A program made the position numbers and the translations under genes. Under the pieces are notes generated by a model. It was not told the origin of the DNA and made no database searches. It was given only the letters and a program-made list of their open reading frames with translations. Positions 27,552-36,861 of a DNA stretch of 64,000 nucleotides are shown here, piece after piece; position 1 is the stretch's first letter, and each line of letters opens with the position of its first letter. Origin of the DNA: Verrucomicrobiota bacterium (GTDB taxonomy: Bacteria; Verrucomicrobiota; Verrucomicrobiia; Chthoniobacterales; Chthoniobacteraceae); the NCBI GenBank assembly GCA_009885995.1, contig VFJQ01000014.1:1-64000 (forward strand), in the 5' to 3' direction.

Positions 27552-28688
27552 TCAGCCGTAGAGCGGCAGCGGCGCGAGCGGGAAGTCGGGAAACACCTTC
27601 GCAAAATCCTCCGTTCGCCCGCCGTGGCGCACGAGCACCGGTGCGAGGACGTTGCGGTAGTTGTTCAGCACCGGCAGGTCTTCGTAGCTGCTGCCCACGC
27701 CGCGCGGCTCGAGCTGGCCGAGGCCGCGCCACTCGCCGTGGAAGCGCCCGCCCTTCACCCCGCCGCCGAGCACAAACATCGCCCCGCCGCGGCCGTGGTC
27801 GGTGCCGAAGGCGGAGTTCTCCTGCACCGTGCGGCCGAACTCGGTCATCACGACGATCGTCACCGTCTTCATCCGCTCGCCGAGATCCTGGCGGAAAGAT
27901 GCGAGCCCAGTCGCGAGTCGGGTCGTGAGCGATCCGAGGAGCGTCTCCTGCGTGAAGTGCGAGTCCCACCCGTCGAGGTCGATCGATGCAGCTTCGAGGC
28001 CCACGTCGGCTTTGATGAGCTGCGCGAGCTGCTGCAGGCCGGTGGAAAATTCGTCCGTCGCGTAAGTCGCGCCGTAAGCCGGCACGTATTTCTCGCTGCG
28101 CATCGCGTCGATGCGCCGGATCGCGTCGAAGGTGTCGCGCGCAGCGGTGCCGAGTTGGCCGGACTCCATCGCGTAGAGCCGCTCGAGCTGGTTGCGCACA
28201 CCGACGGATTTTCCGCCGAGCGCGAAGTCGTTGAGCGACTGCATCACCGTCACGCTCGGCGCGCCGAGCAGGCACTCCGGCAGCGCTTTGCCCACCGCCA
28301 CGCACGCGAGCGCGCCGCTGAGCGCAGGCCGTGTGCGCAGGAAGCGCCCGAGCCACCCGCCCGCCACCAGCCCGCCGTGCTCCATCAAATCCTGCGCCTC
28401 GAAGTGCGAGCGTGTCGGGTCTTCGCTGCCGCACGCGTGGACGATCGCGAGGTCGCCGTCCTTCCACGCGGCTTCGAGCGGGCGCAGGTTCGGGTGCAGT
28501 CCGAAGCGATCATCGAGCCGCACAGCCACGTCCTTCTTGATCCCGAGCCGCGGCCGCGCGCGGTAATAATGGTCGTCCTCGATCGGCGGCACGAGCGCGA
28601 GCCCATCGGCTCCGCCGCGCTGAAAGACGACGATGAGCGTGCGGCGTCCGTCGCGATTCCCGGTGATGATGGCTTGAGGCGTGGCCAT
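27552..28688 (-). CDS. DUF1501 protein without an export signal
   Basis: A 378-residue DUF1501 protein (alkaline-phosphatase/sulfatase-like fold): RTLIVVFQRGGADGLALVPP, LGIKKDVAVRLDDRFGLHP, SHFEAQDLMEHG, TIVVMTEFGRTVQENSAFGTDHG and GGGVKGGRFHGEW. Unlike the two other DUF1501 proteins here, it has no Tat or Sec signal; the DUF1800 stop two bases upstream leaves no room for one. It ends the unit membrane protein-DUF1800-DUF1501. DUF1800 and DUF1501 are a widespread gene pair; their substrate is unknown. It may be exported with its partner or remain cytosolic. Confidence 0.9.
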   Translation of the reverse strand: MATPQAIITGNRDGRRTLIVVFQRGGADGLALVPPIEDDHYYRARPRLGIKKDVAVRLDDRFGLHPNLRPLEAAWKDGDLAIVHACGSEDPTRSHFEAQDLMEHGGLVAGGWLGRFLRTRPALSGALACVAVGKALPECLLGAPSVTVMQSLNDFALGGKSVGVRNQLERLYAMESGQLGTAARDTFDAIRRIDAMRSEKYVPAYGATYATDEFSTGLQQLAQLIKADVGLEAASIDLDGWDSHFTQETLLGSLTTRLATGLASFRQDLGERMKTVTIVVMTEFGRTVQENSAFGTDHGRGGAMFVLGGGVKGGRFHGEWRGLGQLEPRGVGSSYEDLPVLNNYRNVLAPVLVRHGGRTEDFAKVFPDFPLAPLPLYG

Positions 28689-28690
28689 GG

Positions 28691-30241
28691 TCAGCAGCGT
28701 TGGAAAGCGGGCGAGGCGATCACCACCGCGAGGTCGCCCGCTTCGCGGAAAGCCGCGCGCTCATCCTCGCTCGGGAGCCGCCCGAGCAGTGTCGCGACGA
28801 GTTCATCCATGCCCACCTTGCGCACGAGTTCCGCGCGGGAGACGCGCGTGCCATTGATCTTGTTGTCCATCAGCGCGCCCGCGAAATTCCAGCGCCAGAG
28901 CAGCGTGGATTTCCAATGCGTCGCCTCCTCGGGGTAGCCGTCCGGAGTCGGATAGCGGAACGGCGCGTGGCCCATCCGCTGGAGGAACTCGATGAGCTGC
29001 TTCGATGCGTCGGTCTCCGCGTTCGTCGCGCGGATGGCCGAGACGACGAAGTGGAACGGTCGCTTGAACTTCGCCGAGCGCGTCTCCGGCGCCCAAAATT
29101 CCGACGTCGCGAAAAGCGCGCGCAGTGTGGTGCGGATGTCGCCCTTCGATTCGGTGAACGCCCTCGCGGTCGCGTCGATCGCTTCCTGAGGCGGCTCGTC
29201 GGCGATGAAACGCCGGCACAATTTCCATGCAATGTAAGTCGCCGTGCTCGGATGCGACGCGACGATCTCCAGCACGCGGTCGAGATCGCCCGCGCCGAAG
29301 CCGGCGGGGATGTCCACACCGAGCACGCGCTTCGGGCCATCGTCGTGCGCGTATTTTTTGAACTCCACCCGGCCTTTGAAAAACTTCTTCTTCTCCCGCA
29401 CCGTCCAGCCCGTGAGGCAGCGCGCGACCTCCATCACGTCCTGCTGCGTGTAGCCGCCGTGGACGCCGAGCGTGTGCAGCTCCATCAGCTCGCGCGCGTA
29501 GTTCTCGTTCGGCTTGTCCTCGGGTTTGCTGCGGCGGTTCGCGCGGCCGTCGAGATACCACAGCATCGCCGGGCTCACCGCGCTCGCGCGGAGCATCTCG
29601 CGGAAATTCCCGAGCGCGTGCGCGCGGATCACGTCGCGATCGTCGGCGGCCTTCAGCCACTTACAGTCGCCCTTCGAGGGGTCGATGTTGAAGTGATCGG
29701 ACCAGAACTGAACCATCACCTCATAAAGCTGCCGCTCGCTCAGCACCGCGCGCAGGATCGTCGCCCGCGTGAGGTCGCTGAGCAGCACCTTGTCCTTCCA
29801 TTCGTAGAGATCGCCGACGCGCGCGCCGCGATCCTTCAGCGCCGGGAAGAGCATCTGGAGCGGATCGTTCTCGTCCTTCCCTCGCGGGAAAATCGTGCTC
29901 TCCGGATCGGCGAGCGACCCGAACTCGTGCCGGATCACGCGCTCGCAAAGCCGGTCGCCAATCTTCTCCGGCGCGAGTTGCTCCTCGATGAACAACTTCG
30001 CGCCGAGCCTCGCCACGCGCGCGTAATCGCCGGGCCGCGGGCCGAACGTCAGCCGCGCGAGCACATGGGAGGCGTCGTCGATCGTCGCGCTGGCCGGCGC
30101 GGTGAACGGGCCATCGAGGTCCGCCGCCGTCGGCTTGCCGAGCGCGCGGCGAAAGTCGTTCCGGATCTGCTTCGGCGACTTCCCGCATCCTGCGAGTGCC
30201 GCCGCGGCACCCGTCACCGCCATGAAGGCGCGACGCTTCAT
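28691..30241 (-). CDS. DUF1800 lipoprotein-like protein
   Basis: A 516-residue DUF1800 protein. The start MKRRAFMAVTGAAAALAGCGK looks like a signal peptide with a lipobox (LAGC) and a twin-basic N-region, so it may be anchored in a membrane. Family pieces: VLARLTFGPRPGDYARV, YDGRANRRSKPEDKPNENYARELMELHTLG, TQQDVMEVARCLTGW and RMGHAPFRYPTPDGYP. It overlaps the upstream membrane gene by four bases (ATGA) and is two bases from the DUF1501 gene. DUF1800/DUF1501 pairs are common in environmental bacteria; the activity is unknown. Confidence 0.9.
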   Translation of the reverse strand: MKRRAFMAVTGAAAALAGCGKSPKQIRNDFRRALGKPTAADLDGPFTAPASATIDDASHVLARLTFGPRPGDYARVARLGAKLFIEEQLAPEKIGDRLCERVIRHEFGSLADPESTIFPRGKDENDPLQMLFPALKDRGARVGDLYEWKDKVLLSDLTRATILRAVLSERQLYEVMVQFWSDHFNIDPSKGDCKWLKAADDRDVIRAHALGNFREMLRASAVSPAMLWYLDGRANRRSKPEDKPNENYARELMELHTLGVHGGYTQQDVMEVARCLTGWTVREKKKFFKGRVEFKKYAHDDGPKRVLGVDIPAGFGAGDLDRVLEIVASHPSTATYIAWKLCRRFIADEPPQEAIDATARAFTESKGDIRTTLRALFATSEFWAPETRSAKFKRPFHFVVSAIRATNAETDASKQLIEFLQRMGHAPFRYPTPDGYPEEATHWKSTLLWRWNFAGALMDNKINGTRVSRAELVRKVGMDELVATLLGRLPSEDERAAFREAGDLAVVIASPAFQRC

Positions 30242-30771
30242 CGCGCGGCAGGTTCAGCCGTCGGCACTGCCACCGGCTCGCTCACGTCGAGCTTCACCCG
30301 CTTCGGCCACGCCAGCAGAAACGCGCCGAAGCCCGCGGCGAAGCTCCATACCATCACGAGCCAGCCGACGAAGGGCAGCACGAAGGTCAGCGCCAGCACG
30401 ATCCCGCCGCGCAGCACGCGCCGCCACGGCTCGGCTTCGTCGCGCGCCGACTTCAGCCCCGCGCCGACGCGCAGCGCCAGGCCGCTCGACCCCGCGAGCG
30501 CGATCAACGCGGAGAGGATGATGACGAAAATGCCGACGAACTTCAGCGCGGCGTTCGGCGCCTTGCTGCTGATCAGCGTGCCGATGAAAAGCGTCGGGCC
30601 CCACACCGCCAGCCCGAGCAGCGTGGCTTTCACCGGCGAAGCCGATAGCCGCTCCGCACATCGCTCCGTCAGCCGCGGGAAAAGCCCGGCGGTCGCGAGC
30701 CAGTAGGCCACATACACGATGATGAAGCCGAGGATGACGAAGAGGAACGTGAAGACGTCGGCGAGATTCAT
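30238..30771 (-). CDS. Four-helix inner-membrane protein of unknown function
   Basis: A 177-residue protein with about four membrane segments (~8-28, ~48-66, ~75-98, ~121-147), ending in a Pro/Ala-rich tail. No family is recognised. Its stop TGA overlaps the DUF1800 start (ATGA), so the two are translationally coupled and it may help place the DUF1800/DUF1501 pair at the membrane; that is inference. It begins with ATG 30769-30771. Confidence 0.7.
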   Translation of the reverse strand: MNLADVFTFLFVILGFIIVYVAYWLATAGLFPRLTERCAERLSASPVKATLLGLAVWGPTLFIGTLISSKAPNAALKFVGIFVIILSALIALAGSSGLALRVGAGLKSARDEAEPWRRVLRGGIVLALTFVLPFVGWLVMVWSFAAGFGAFLLAWPKRVKLDVSEPVAVPTAEPAAR

Positions 30772-30848
30772 AATGGGAGTGAGTAGGCAGCGCGCCAGAC
30801 GCGCCGCGCTGCGGTGCGGTTACAAACGTCCATCCACCCCGCTGGAAA

Positions 30849-32258
30849 TCACGCCATGATCTCCTTCACCACGCGCCCATGCACGTCGGTGAGGCGGAAG
30901 TCGCGGCCGGCGTAGCGGTAGGTGAGCTTCTCGTGATCGAGGCCGAGCAGCGAAAGCATCGTCGCGTGCAGGTCGTGGACGTGGACTTTTCCCTCGACCG
31001 CCTGGTAGCCGTAGTCGTCGGTTGCACCGTGCGCGAGGCCGCCCTTCACGCCGCCGCCGGCCATCCACATCGTGTAGCCTTTCGCGTTGTGATCGCGCCC
31101 GTCGGGGCGCCGGCCATCCGGAGTGCGGCCAAACTCGCCGCCCCACAGCACGAGCGTGTCCTTCAGCAGCCCGCGCTCGCGCAGGTCAGTGAGCAGCGCG
31201 GCGATCGGCTGGTCGGTCGCGGCGCAGTTCTGCTTCAGCTTCGAGGTAAGCTGCTGATGCTGATCCCAGCCGGCGTGGCAGACCTCGATGTAGCGCACGC
31301 CGGCCTCGGCGAAGCGCCGCGCCATGAGGCACTGCTTGCCGAAGTCGTCGGTCGTCTTGTTGCCGATGCCATACATCGCCTTGGTCGCCGCGCTCTCGCT
31401 GGCGAGGTCCATGACTTTTGGAATCTCTCCCTGCATCCGGAACGCGAGTTCGAACGACTCGATCACGCCTTCGACTTCCGGGTTCGCGCCGCCCTGCGCG
31501 ACGAGCTCGCGATTCATCGCCTGCACGAGGTCGAGCTGCTTGCGCTGCAGGCCGGTCGGCAGGTCTTCGTTTTTGAGGTTGCCGATCGACGCGTCGCCCA
31601 CATCCGCGCGCTGCTGGCCGATGCGCGTGCCTTGATAGATCGCAGGCAGGAACGAACTGCCGAAAAGCTGCGAGCCGCCGAGTTGGAGCGGCGGGCTGAT
31701 CGTGATGAAGCCGGGCAGGTTCTGGTTCTCCGTGCCGAGCCCGTAGAGCGCCCACGCGCCCATGCTCGGGCGGACGAATTGCGAGCTGCCCGTGTGGAGC
31801 TGCACGAAGGCCTGCGGGTGATTCGGGATATCCGTGTTCATCCCGTGCAGCAGGCACATTTCGTCCGCGTGCTCGGCCACTTTCGGAAACAGCTCGCTGA
31901 TCCACAGCCCGCTCTGCCCGCGCTGCTCGAACTTGAACGGCGAGCCGAACAGCTTGGCCCCTCCACCCTTCGCCACGCCGGGCTTGCCGCTGTCTTCGCT
32001 GAGCTTCGGCTTGTAGTCGAAAGTATCCTGGTGCGCCGGCCCGCCTTGCATCGCGAGGAAGATCACGCGCTTGGCCTTCGCGGGAAAATGCGGTGCGCGC
32101 GGGAGGAGCGGGTTACGCGAATCGGCGGCAGCTTGCGCGGTCGCGAGGCCCTTGAAGGCGAGCCAGCCGAAACCGGCGGAGACGGTGCGCAGGAGTTCGC
32201 GGCGAGTGAGGGCGCTCGGCGTGATGCCGGAGCATTCGTAGGGACGATTCGTGTTCAT
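30849..32258 (-). CDS. DUF1501 protein with Tat-like signal, partner of the cytochrome/DUF1553 protein
   Basis: A 469-residue DUF1501 protein. The N-terminus has SALTRRELLRTVSAGFGWLA, a twin-arginine pattern typical of this family. The core shows KRVIFLAMQGGPAHQDTFDYKP, IGQQRADVGDASIGNL, LVLWGGEFGRTPDGRRPDGRDHN and a C-terminal FRLTDVHGRVVKEIMA. It lies four bases after the large cytochrome/DUF1549/DUF1553 gene; the two form the standard planctomycete-verrucomicrobial pair, thought to act in the periplasm on complex carbohydrates, though no member has a proven reaction known to me. Start at ATG 32256-32258 is chosen for the signal. Confidence 0.92.
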   Translation of the reverse strand: MNTNRPYECSGITPSALTRRELLRTVSAGFGWLAFKGLATAQAAADSRNPLLPRAPHFPAKAKRVIFLAMQGGPAHQDTFDYKPKLSEDSGKPGVAKGGGAKLFGSPFKFEQRGQSGLWISELFPKVAEHADEMCLLHGMNTDIPNHPQAFVQLHTGSSQFVRPSMGAWALYGLGTENQNLPGFITISPPLQLGGSQLFGSSFLPAIYQGTRIGQQRADVGDASIGNLKNEDLPTGLQRKQLDLVQAMNRELVAQGGANPEVEGVIESFELAFRMQGEIPKVMDLASESAATKAMYGIGNKTTDDFGKQCLMARRFAEAGVRYIEVCHAGWDQHQQLTSKLKQNCAATDQPIAALLTDLRERGLLKDTLVLWGGEFGRTPDGRRPDGRDHNAKGYTMWMAGGGVKGGLAHGATDDYGYQAVEGKVHVHDLHATMLSLLGLDHEKLTYRYAGRDFRLTDVHGRVVKEIMA

Positions 32259-32262
32259 GAGT

Positions 32263-34782
32263 TTAGCGGAGGTAACGGAATTCAGCGCACGCGAAGAGCG
32301 CATGGCAGAAGGTGGTCCACGCCAGCTCGCTCGCCTTGTCCTTGTCGCCGCCCTTCACGGAGACGAGGCCGCGCGCTTCGTCGAGCAGGTAGTGCTGCGC
32401 GCGCTCGATCTCCGGCGGCGTGGCGGCGCGGCCGAGCGCGAGCTGGTAGGCGAGGTCGATACGTTCCGCGTGGTCGAGCGGCTGCGCGAGCACACGCTTC
32501 GCGAGCGCGGCAGCCTGCTCGCGGACGAAGGTGTTGTTCATCAGGTAGAGCGCCTGCGACGGCACATTCGTCACGTCGCGCGCGGCGACGACGAGGCTCG
32601 GCTCGGCGAAGTCGAAGAGGTCGAGCACCTCGGGCACGCAGTCGCGCACGATGGGCAGATACGCGCTGCGCTTGCTCGACTGATACTCCGTGAACGACTC
32701 GGGCTTCACGCCGCGGCCGATGTAGGCATCACCCTTCAGCGCGACGAAAGAACTCGGGTCGGGCGTGAGGTCGAGCTTGCCGCTCGCGGCGAGCATCGCG
32801 TCGCGAATCGCCTCCGCATCGAGCCGGCGCGGGGCCTGGCGCCAGATGAGGCGGTTGTCGGGATCGACTTCGTTCGCGGCGGAATCGTGCGCGCTGCCGA
32901 GCTGATACGCGCGGCTCGTCACGATCGAGCGGACGAGCTGCTTCACGCTCCAGCCTTGCTCCATGAACTTCACCGCGAGCGTGTCGAGCAGCGCGGGGTT
33001 GCCCGGCTTCTCGCCGGTCGCGCCGAAATTATCCGGCGTGCGCACGAGGCCCTGGCCGAAGAGGTGCGACCACACGCGGTTCACCATCACCCGCGCGGTC
33101 TGCGGGTTGTCGCGCGAGGTGAGCCAGTCGGCGAGTTCGACGCGCCCGCTGGCGTTCGCGGGAATGACGGGCGGCGTCTTCGTCGAGAGCACCTGCACAA
33201 AGCCGCGCGGCACCGTGTCCGTCGGCTGATCCACCTCGCCGCGCGTGAGGATCCGCGCGTCGGTCGGCGAACCTTCCTGCACGCCCATGCACTGCGGCGC
33301 GCCGGTCTTCGGTCCGGCTCCCTTCATCATCGCGTAGGCACCCTTGCGTTTGTTGGCCTTCGTCGGCGGGGCGAGCGGCGCGCTGAATTTTTCTGTGAAC
33401 CGCTTCGCCAACTGCTCTTTCTGCGCCGTCGAGAGGTTCGCGAATCTCGCAGCCCGCTTCGGATCCGCCGCCATCATCTTCGCGAGCCGCGCATCGAGGT
33501 CTGTGACCGAAGGCGCCGCCGGCTTGGACTCCGGTGTCGCCGCGGACGCCGCGGGCGCCGGCCCGAGCGGGATCAGCGCGCTCGCGTTCCGGTTCTTCCC
33601 GCCGAGATTGTCGGTGCCGTAGAGCGTCTGCGTGCTGCGGAAGATGCCCGCCACCGCGTAGTAATCGGCCTGCCGGATGGGATCGAACTTGTGATCGTGG
33701 CAGCGCGCGCAGGCGACGGTGACGCCGAGCACGGCTTTGCTCATCACGTCGATCTGCTCGTCGATCAGGTCCATGCGAAACTGCTCGCGGTTCTTTTCGT
33801 TGATGCTCTTCGGGCCCAGCGCGAGGAAACCGGTCGCGATCTTCAGCGCGTCGCGCGCGGCGTCGTTCGCGGCGGGCAGCAGGTCGCCGGCGATCTGCTC
33901 GCGGATAAATTGATCGTAGGGCTTGTCTGCGTTCATCGCGGCGATCACCCAGTCGCGATACCGCCACGCCTCGGGGAAGGTGAAATTGCGCTCCTTGCCC
34001 GTGCTCTCAGCATAGCGCGCGATATCGAGCCAGTGCCGGCCCCAGCGTTCGCCGAACTGCGGCGACGCGAGCAGCCGATCCACGACGGCTTCGACCGCCT
34101 TCGCCTGATCCCGAGCTGCCGCCACGACGAAAGCTCCCACTTCCTCCGGCGTGGGCGGCAGCCCGATGAGATCAAAGTAAAGTCGCCGCACGAGCGCGCG
34201 CGGCTCGGCGTCGGCGACGGGCTTGAGCTTCTTCTCCTCGATGCCGGCGAGGAGGAAGCGGTCGATGTCCGTGCGCGGCCAGACGGTGTCTTTCACAGCG
34301 GGCGCAGCGACGGCTTTCGGCGGCTGGAAGGCCCAGAACTGGCGGCCTTTCTCGATGTCGATCGGCGGCTTCACGGCCTTCGCCGTTCTCGCGTCGCCTT
34401 CGCGCGGATCGGGCACGCCCATCGCGACCCACTTCTCAAAATCTGCGATCACGTCCGCGGGGAGTTGCTCCTTCGGCGGCATCTGCGTGTCCTTGTCCAC
34501 CCACTTCAGTGACTTGATGAGCGCCGAGTTCTTCGGGTCGCCGGGGACGACGACGGCGCCGTTGTCGCCGCCCGCGAGCACACCCGCGCGGGTGTCGAGC
34601 AGCAGGCCACCCTTGATCTTCTCGGAGTCGGCGGCGTGGCACTTGTAGCATTTGTTCGCGAGCACGGGGCGGATGCGCTGCTCGAAGAAATCGAGCTGCG
34701 CCGCGGCGGGCGCGGCCTTCGGCACGAGGGCGGCGGCGGCGAGGTTTGCGAGAGCGAAAGGTGCGGCGAGGAGAAGGCGCAT
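32263..34782 (-). CDS. Cytochrome c/DUF1549/DUF1553 protein (planctomycete type)
   Basis: An 839-residue exported protein. After the signal peptide, a PSCyt1 cytochrome domain carries one haem site, Cys45-Tyr-Lys-Cys48-His49, with the MPPKEQLP region as likely distal side. DUF1549 follows (~160-370) with WGRHWLDIARYAEST and VACARCHDHKFDPI, a second CxxCH. DUF1553 fills the C-terminal part (ARVMVNRVWSHLFGQGLV, RRLDAEAIRDAML). A low-complexity Ala/Pro/Lys linker at ~420-500 separates the two halves. It sits four bases upstream of a DUF1501 gene; the pair is a hallmark of this bacterial group. Electron transfer linked to polysaccharide use is inferred only. Confidence 0.94.
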   Translation of the reverse strand: MRLLLAAPFALANLAAAALVPKAAPAAAQLDFFEQRIRPVLANKCYKCHAADSEKIKGGLLLDTRAGVLAGGDNGAVVVPGDPKNSALIKSLKWVDKDTQMPPKEQLPADVIADFEKWVAMGVPDPREGDARTAKAVKPPIDIEKGRQFWAFQPPKAVAAPAVKDTVWPRTDIDRFLLAGIEEKKLKPVADAEPRALVRRLYFDLIGLPPTPEEVGAFVVAAARDQAKAVEAVVDRLLASPQFGERWGRHWLDIARYAESTGKERNFTFPEAWRYRDWVIAAMNADKPYDQFIREQIAGDLLPAANDAARDALKIATGFLALGPKSINEKNREQFRMDLIDEQIDVMSKAVLGVTVACARCHDHKFDPIRQADYYAVAGIFRSTQTLYGTDNLGGKNRNASALIPLGPAPAASAATPESKPAAPSVTDLDARLAKMMAADPKRAARFANLSTAQKEQLAKRFTEKFSAPLAPPTKANKRKGAYAMMKGAGPKTGAPQCMGVQEGSPTDARILTRGEVDQPTDTVPRGFVQVLSTKTPPVIPANASGRVELADWLTSRDNPQTARVMVNRVWSHLFGQGLVRTPDNFGATGEKPGNPALLDTLAVKFMEQGWSVKQLVRSIVTSRAYQLGSAHDSAANEVDPDNRLIWRQAPRRLDAEAIRDAMLAASGKLDLTPDPSSFVALKGDAYIGRGVKPESFTEYQSSKRSAYLPIVRDCVPEVLDLFDFAEPSLVVAARDVTNVPSQALYLMNNTFVREQAAALAKRVLAQPLDHAERIDLAYQLALGRAATPPEIERAQHYLLDEARGLVSVKGGDKDKASELAWTTFCHALFACAEFRYLR

Positions 34783-34914
34783 GGTCAGTAAGGAAACAGC
34801 AGCTCAACCCAAGTTTCGGACAAGGGACTCGCCGCGCGCGCCCACCCATCCCGGTAAGTTCCCGGCCGAGGAAACTGCGCGACTTGCCCGGCGCTGGCGG
34901 GTTGTCTTCCCGCC

Positions 34915-35949
34915 ATGAAAACCCTCCTCGCCTTCCTCCTCGCCGCGATGCCGCTGCTCGCGCAGTCGCCCGAGCAGCTCGAACAACTGCTCAAGCGCTT
35001 CCCCGACGCGGACGCGAACAAGGACGGCAAGCTCATGCTCGAAGAAGCGCGCGCGTATCGCGAGAAGATGCAGAAGGAGCGCCCGACGAATCAGCGCGCC
35101 CAGGCGCCCACACCGACGCAGGCGAACGTCCACTACGGCGAGCACGAGCGGCAGGTGCTCGATTTCTGGAAGGCCGACTCGGAGAAGCCGACGCCGGTGC
35201 TCGTCTTCATCCACGGCGGCGGCTTCGTGGCCGGCAGCAAAGACGGCGTGAACCCCGGCACGATCACCGCGTGCAAGGCTGCGGGCATCTCCTTCGCGAG
35301 CATCAACTACCGCTACACCACGCAAGCCCCCTACCCCGCGCCGATGCTCGACGGCGGGCGCGCGATCCAATTCCTCCGCAGCAAAGCCGCCGAGTGGAAC
35401 ATCGACCCGAAGCGCATCGGCGCGTTCGGCGGTTCGGCGGGCGCGGGCATCTCGATGTGGCTCGCCTTCCACGACGACCTCGCGAAGCCCGACAGCAGCG
35501 ACCCCGTCGAGCGGCAGTCGAGCCGGCTCACGTGCGCGGGTTCGCTCGGCGGACAGTCCAGTTACGACCCGCTGCAAATCAAAGAGTGGCTCGGCGGCCA
35601 CGCGTGGGAGCATCCGGCGTTCATCCCGTTCTACGCGGTGAAGTCGGCGGACGAGTTCAGCAAGCCCGAGGTCCGCAAGCTCGCCTTCGACGCCTCGGTC
35701 ATCAATCACCTCACCAAGGACGACGCGCCCGTGTTCATGTTTTACAGCGAAGCCGATCAGCCGCTCTCCGACGACGGCAAGCCGGGGCAGGGCATCCATC
35801 ATCCGAAGTTCGGCCACATCTTGAAGGAGAAGATGGACGCGCTCGGCATCGAGGCCGTCTATCGCCACGCCGCCGACGGCAAACAGCCGAGCGGGATGGA
35901 TGAGATGACACAGTGGCTGATCAAACACCTGACCGCGCCGGCGAAATAG
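34915..35949 (+). CDS. Secreted alpha/beta hydrolase with N-terminal EF-hand
   Basis: A 344-residue exported esterase-like enzyme. After the signal peptide (MKTLLAFLLAAMPLLAQ) comes one EF-hand loop at residues 33-44 (DANKDGKLMLEE), then an acetyl-hydrolase/HSL-type alpha/beta hydrolase: oxyanion-hole motif FIHGGGFVAG, nucleophile elbow IGAFGGSAGAG, acid near FYSEADQPLS and His near VYRHAADGKQ. The EF-hand is a common addition to secreted hydrolases in this group and suggests calcium binding. Substrate unknown, perhaps acetylated sugars. It is divergent from the cytochrome gene and 42 bases before an EF-hand protein gene. Confidence 0.9.
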   Translation: MKTLLAFLLAAMPLLAQSPEQLEQLLKRFPDADANKDGKLMLEEARAYREKMQKERPTNQRAQAPTPTQANVHYGEHERQVLDFWKADSEKPTPVLVFIHGGGFVAGSKDGVNPGTITACKAAGISFASINYRYTTQAPYPAPMLDGGRAIQFLRSKAAEWNIDPKRIGAFGGSAGAGISMWLAFHDDLAKPDSSDPVERQSSRLTCAGSLGGQSSYDPLQIKEWLGGHAWEHPAFIPFYAVKSADEFSKPEVRKLAFDASVINHLTKDDAPVFMFYSEADQPLSDDGKPGQGIHHPKFGHILKEKMDALGIEAVYRHAADGKQPSGMDEMTQWLIKHLTAPAK

Positions 35950-35991
35950 ATCGTTGTCCGAAAACGGCGGGGGAGCGTGATTAAACTGGTG

Positions 35992-36315
35992 ATGAAACTA
36001 CTCACCATCCTCCTCACCCTCGGTCTCGCTCTCACTGCACCCTCTTTCGCCGCCGACAAAGCCGCGAAGAAGGAAGGCAAAGGCGGACACAAAGAAGTCG
36101 GCGAAGCTCTCAAGGCCGCGGACAAGAACGGCAATCACATCATCGACGCGGACGAAGTCGCTTCGCTCAACGAAGCGATCGCCAAGGCCGGCCCTGACAG
36201 CGGTCTGAAGCACCTCGCCAAGGCCGGCGACGGCAAGCTCACCGACGACGACGTGAAAGCCATCAACGAACGCATGGCCAAGCGCGGCGAAGGGAAGAAA
36301 AAGAAAAACCCGTAA
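35992..36315 (+). CDS. Small secreted EF-hand protein
   Basis: A 107-residue protein: signal peptide MKLLTILLTLGLALTAPSFA, then a lysine-rich segment and two EF-hand-like loops (DKNGNHIIDADE and a shorter GDGKLTDDD form), ending in a run of lysines. Likely a periplasmic calcium-binding or calcium-buffering protein. A GTG start 15 bases earlier is possible. Seven bases separate it from the sigma factor gene, so it may belong to the same transcript. Confidence 0.8.
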   Translation: MKLLTILLTLGLALTAPSFAADKAAKKEGKGGHKEVGEALKAADKNGNHIIDADEVASLNEAIAKAGPDSGLKHLAKAGDGKLTDDDVKAINERMAKRGEGKKKKNP

Positions 36316-36321
36316 CCGCCC

Positions 36322-36861
36322 ATGTCCGAATCCGCCGACGCTTCGCTCGACCAGCAGAAGCAACTGATGCTGCTCATGACGCAGCATCAGCGGCGGATTT
36401 TCGGCTACATCCACACGCTCGTGCCGAGGCGGGCCGACGCGGAGGACATCCTCCAGGAGACGAGCCTGGTGATCGTGGAGAAGTTTTCCGAGTTCAAGCC
36501 GGGGACCGATTTCGTGGCGTGGGCGTGCCAGATCGCGTGGTGGCGCGTGCGCGCGGCGCGGCAGAAGTTTGCGCGATCGAAGGTGGTCTTTGACGACGAC
36601 GTGCTCGACTCCGTGGCGCACACCGCCGCGACCATGCACGCCGAGGTCAGCGACCGCCACGAGGCGCTCGCGCGCTGCCTCCAGCGGCTGCACCCGCGCG
36701 ACCGCGAGCTGCTACTCACCCGTTACGAACCCGGCGCTCGCGTCGAGGAAGCCGCCGAGCGCAGCGGCCGCTCGCTCGAAGCTGCCTACAAGGCGCTCGC
36801 GCGGCTGCGCAAGCTGCTCTTCGACTGCGTGACCAACCAACTCGCCACCACCACGCCATGA
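36322..36861 (+). CDS. ECF sigma factor of the Planctomycetes/Verrucomicrobia type
   Basis: A 179-residue ECF sigma-70 factor. Region 2 is RRIFGYIHTLVPRRADAEDILQETSLVIVEKF and continues with WACQIAWWRVRAARQKF; region 4 is LHPRDRELLLTRYEPG, followed by VEEAAERSGRSLEAAYKALARLRKLL. The next gene overlaps by four bases (ATGA) and encodes a membrane FecR/LamG protein that fits as its anti-sigma partner. This pairing is typical of the group and often sits near DUF1501 and cytochrome/DUF1553 genes, as it does here. Confidence 0.93.
   Translation: MSESADASLDQQKQLMLLMTQHQRRIFGYIHTLVPRRADAEDILQETSLVIVEKFSEFKPGTDFVAWACQIAWWRVRAARQKFARSKVVFDDDVLDSVAHTAATMHAEVSDRHEALARCLQRLHPRDRELLLTRYEPGARVEEAAERSGRSLEAAYKALARLRKLLFDCVTNQLATTTP

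Noticed and set aside
28700-30706. Long plus-strand frame (668 codons)
   Set aside because: Antisense to DUF1800 and the membrane protein; composition typical of a shadow.
32251-34512. Long plus-strand frame (753 codons)
   Set aside because: Fully antisense to the cytochrome/DUF1549/DUF1553 gene, with low-complexity composition and no motif.
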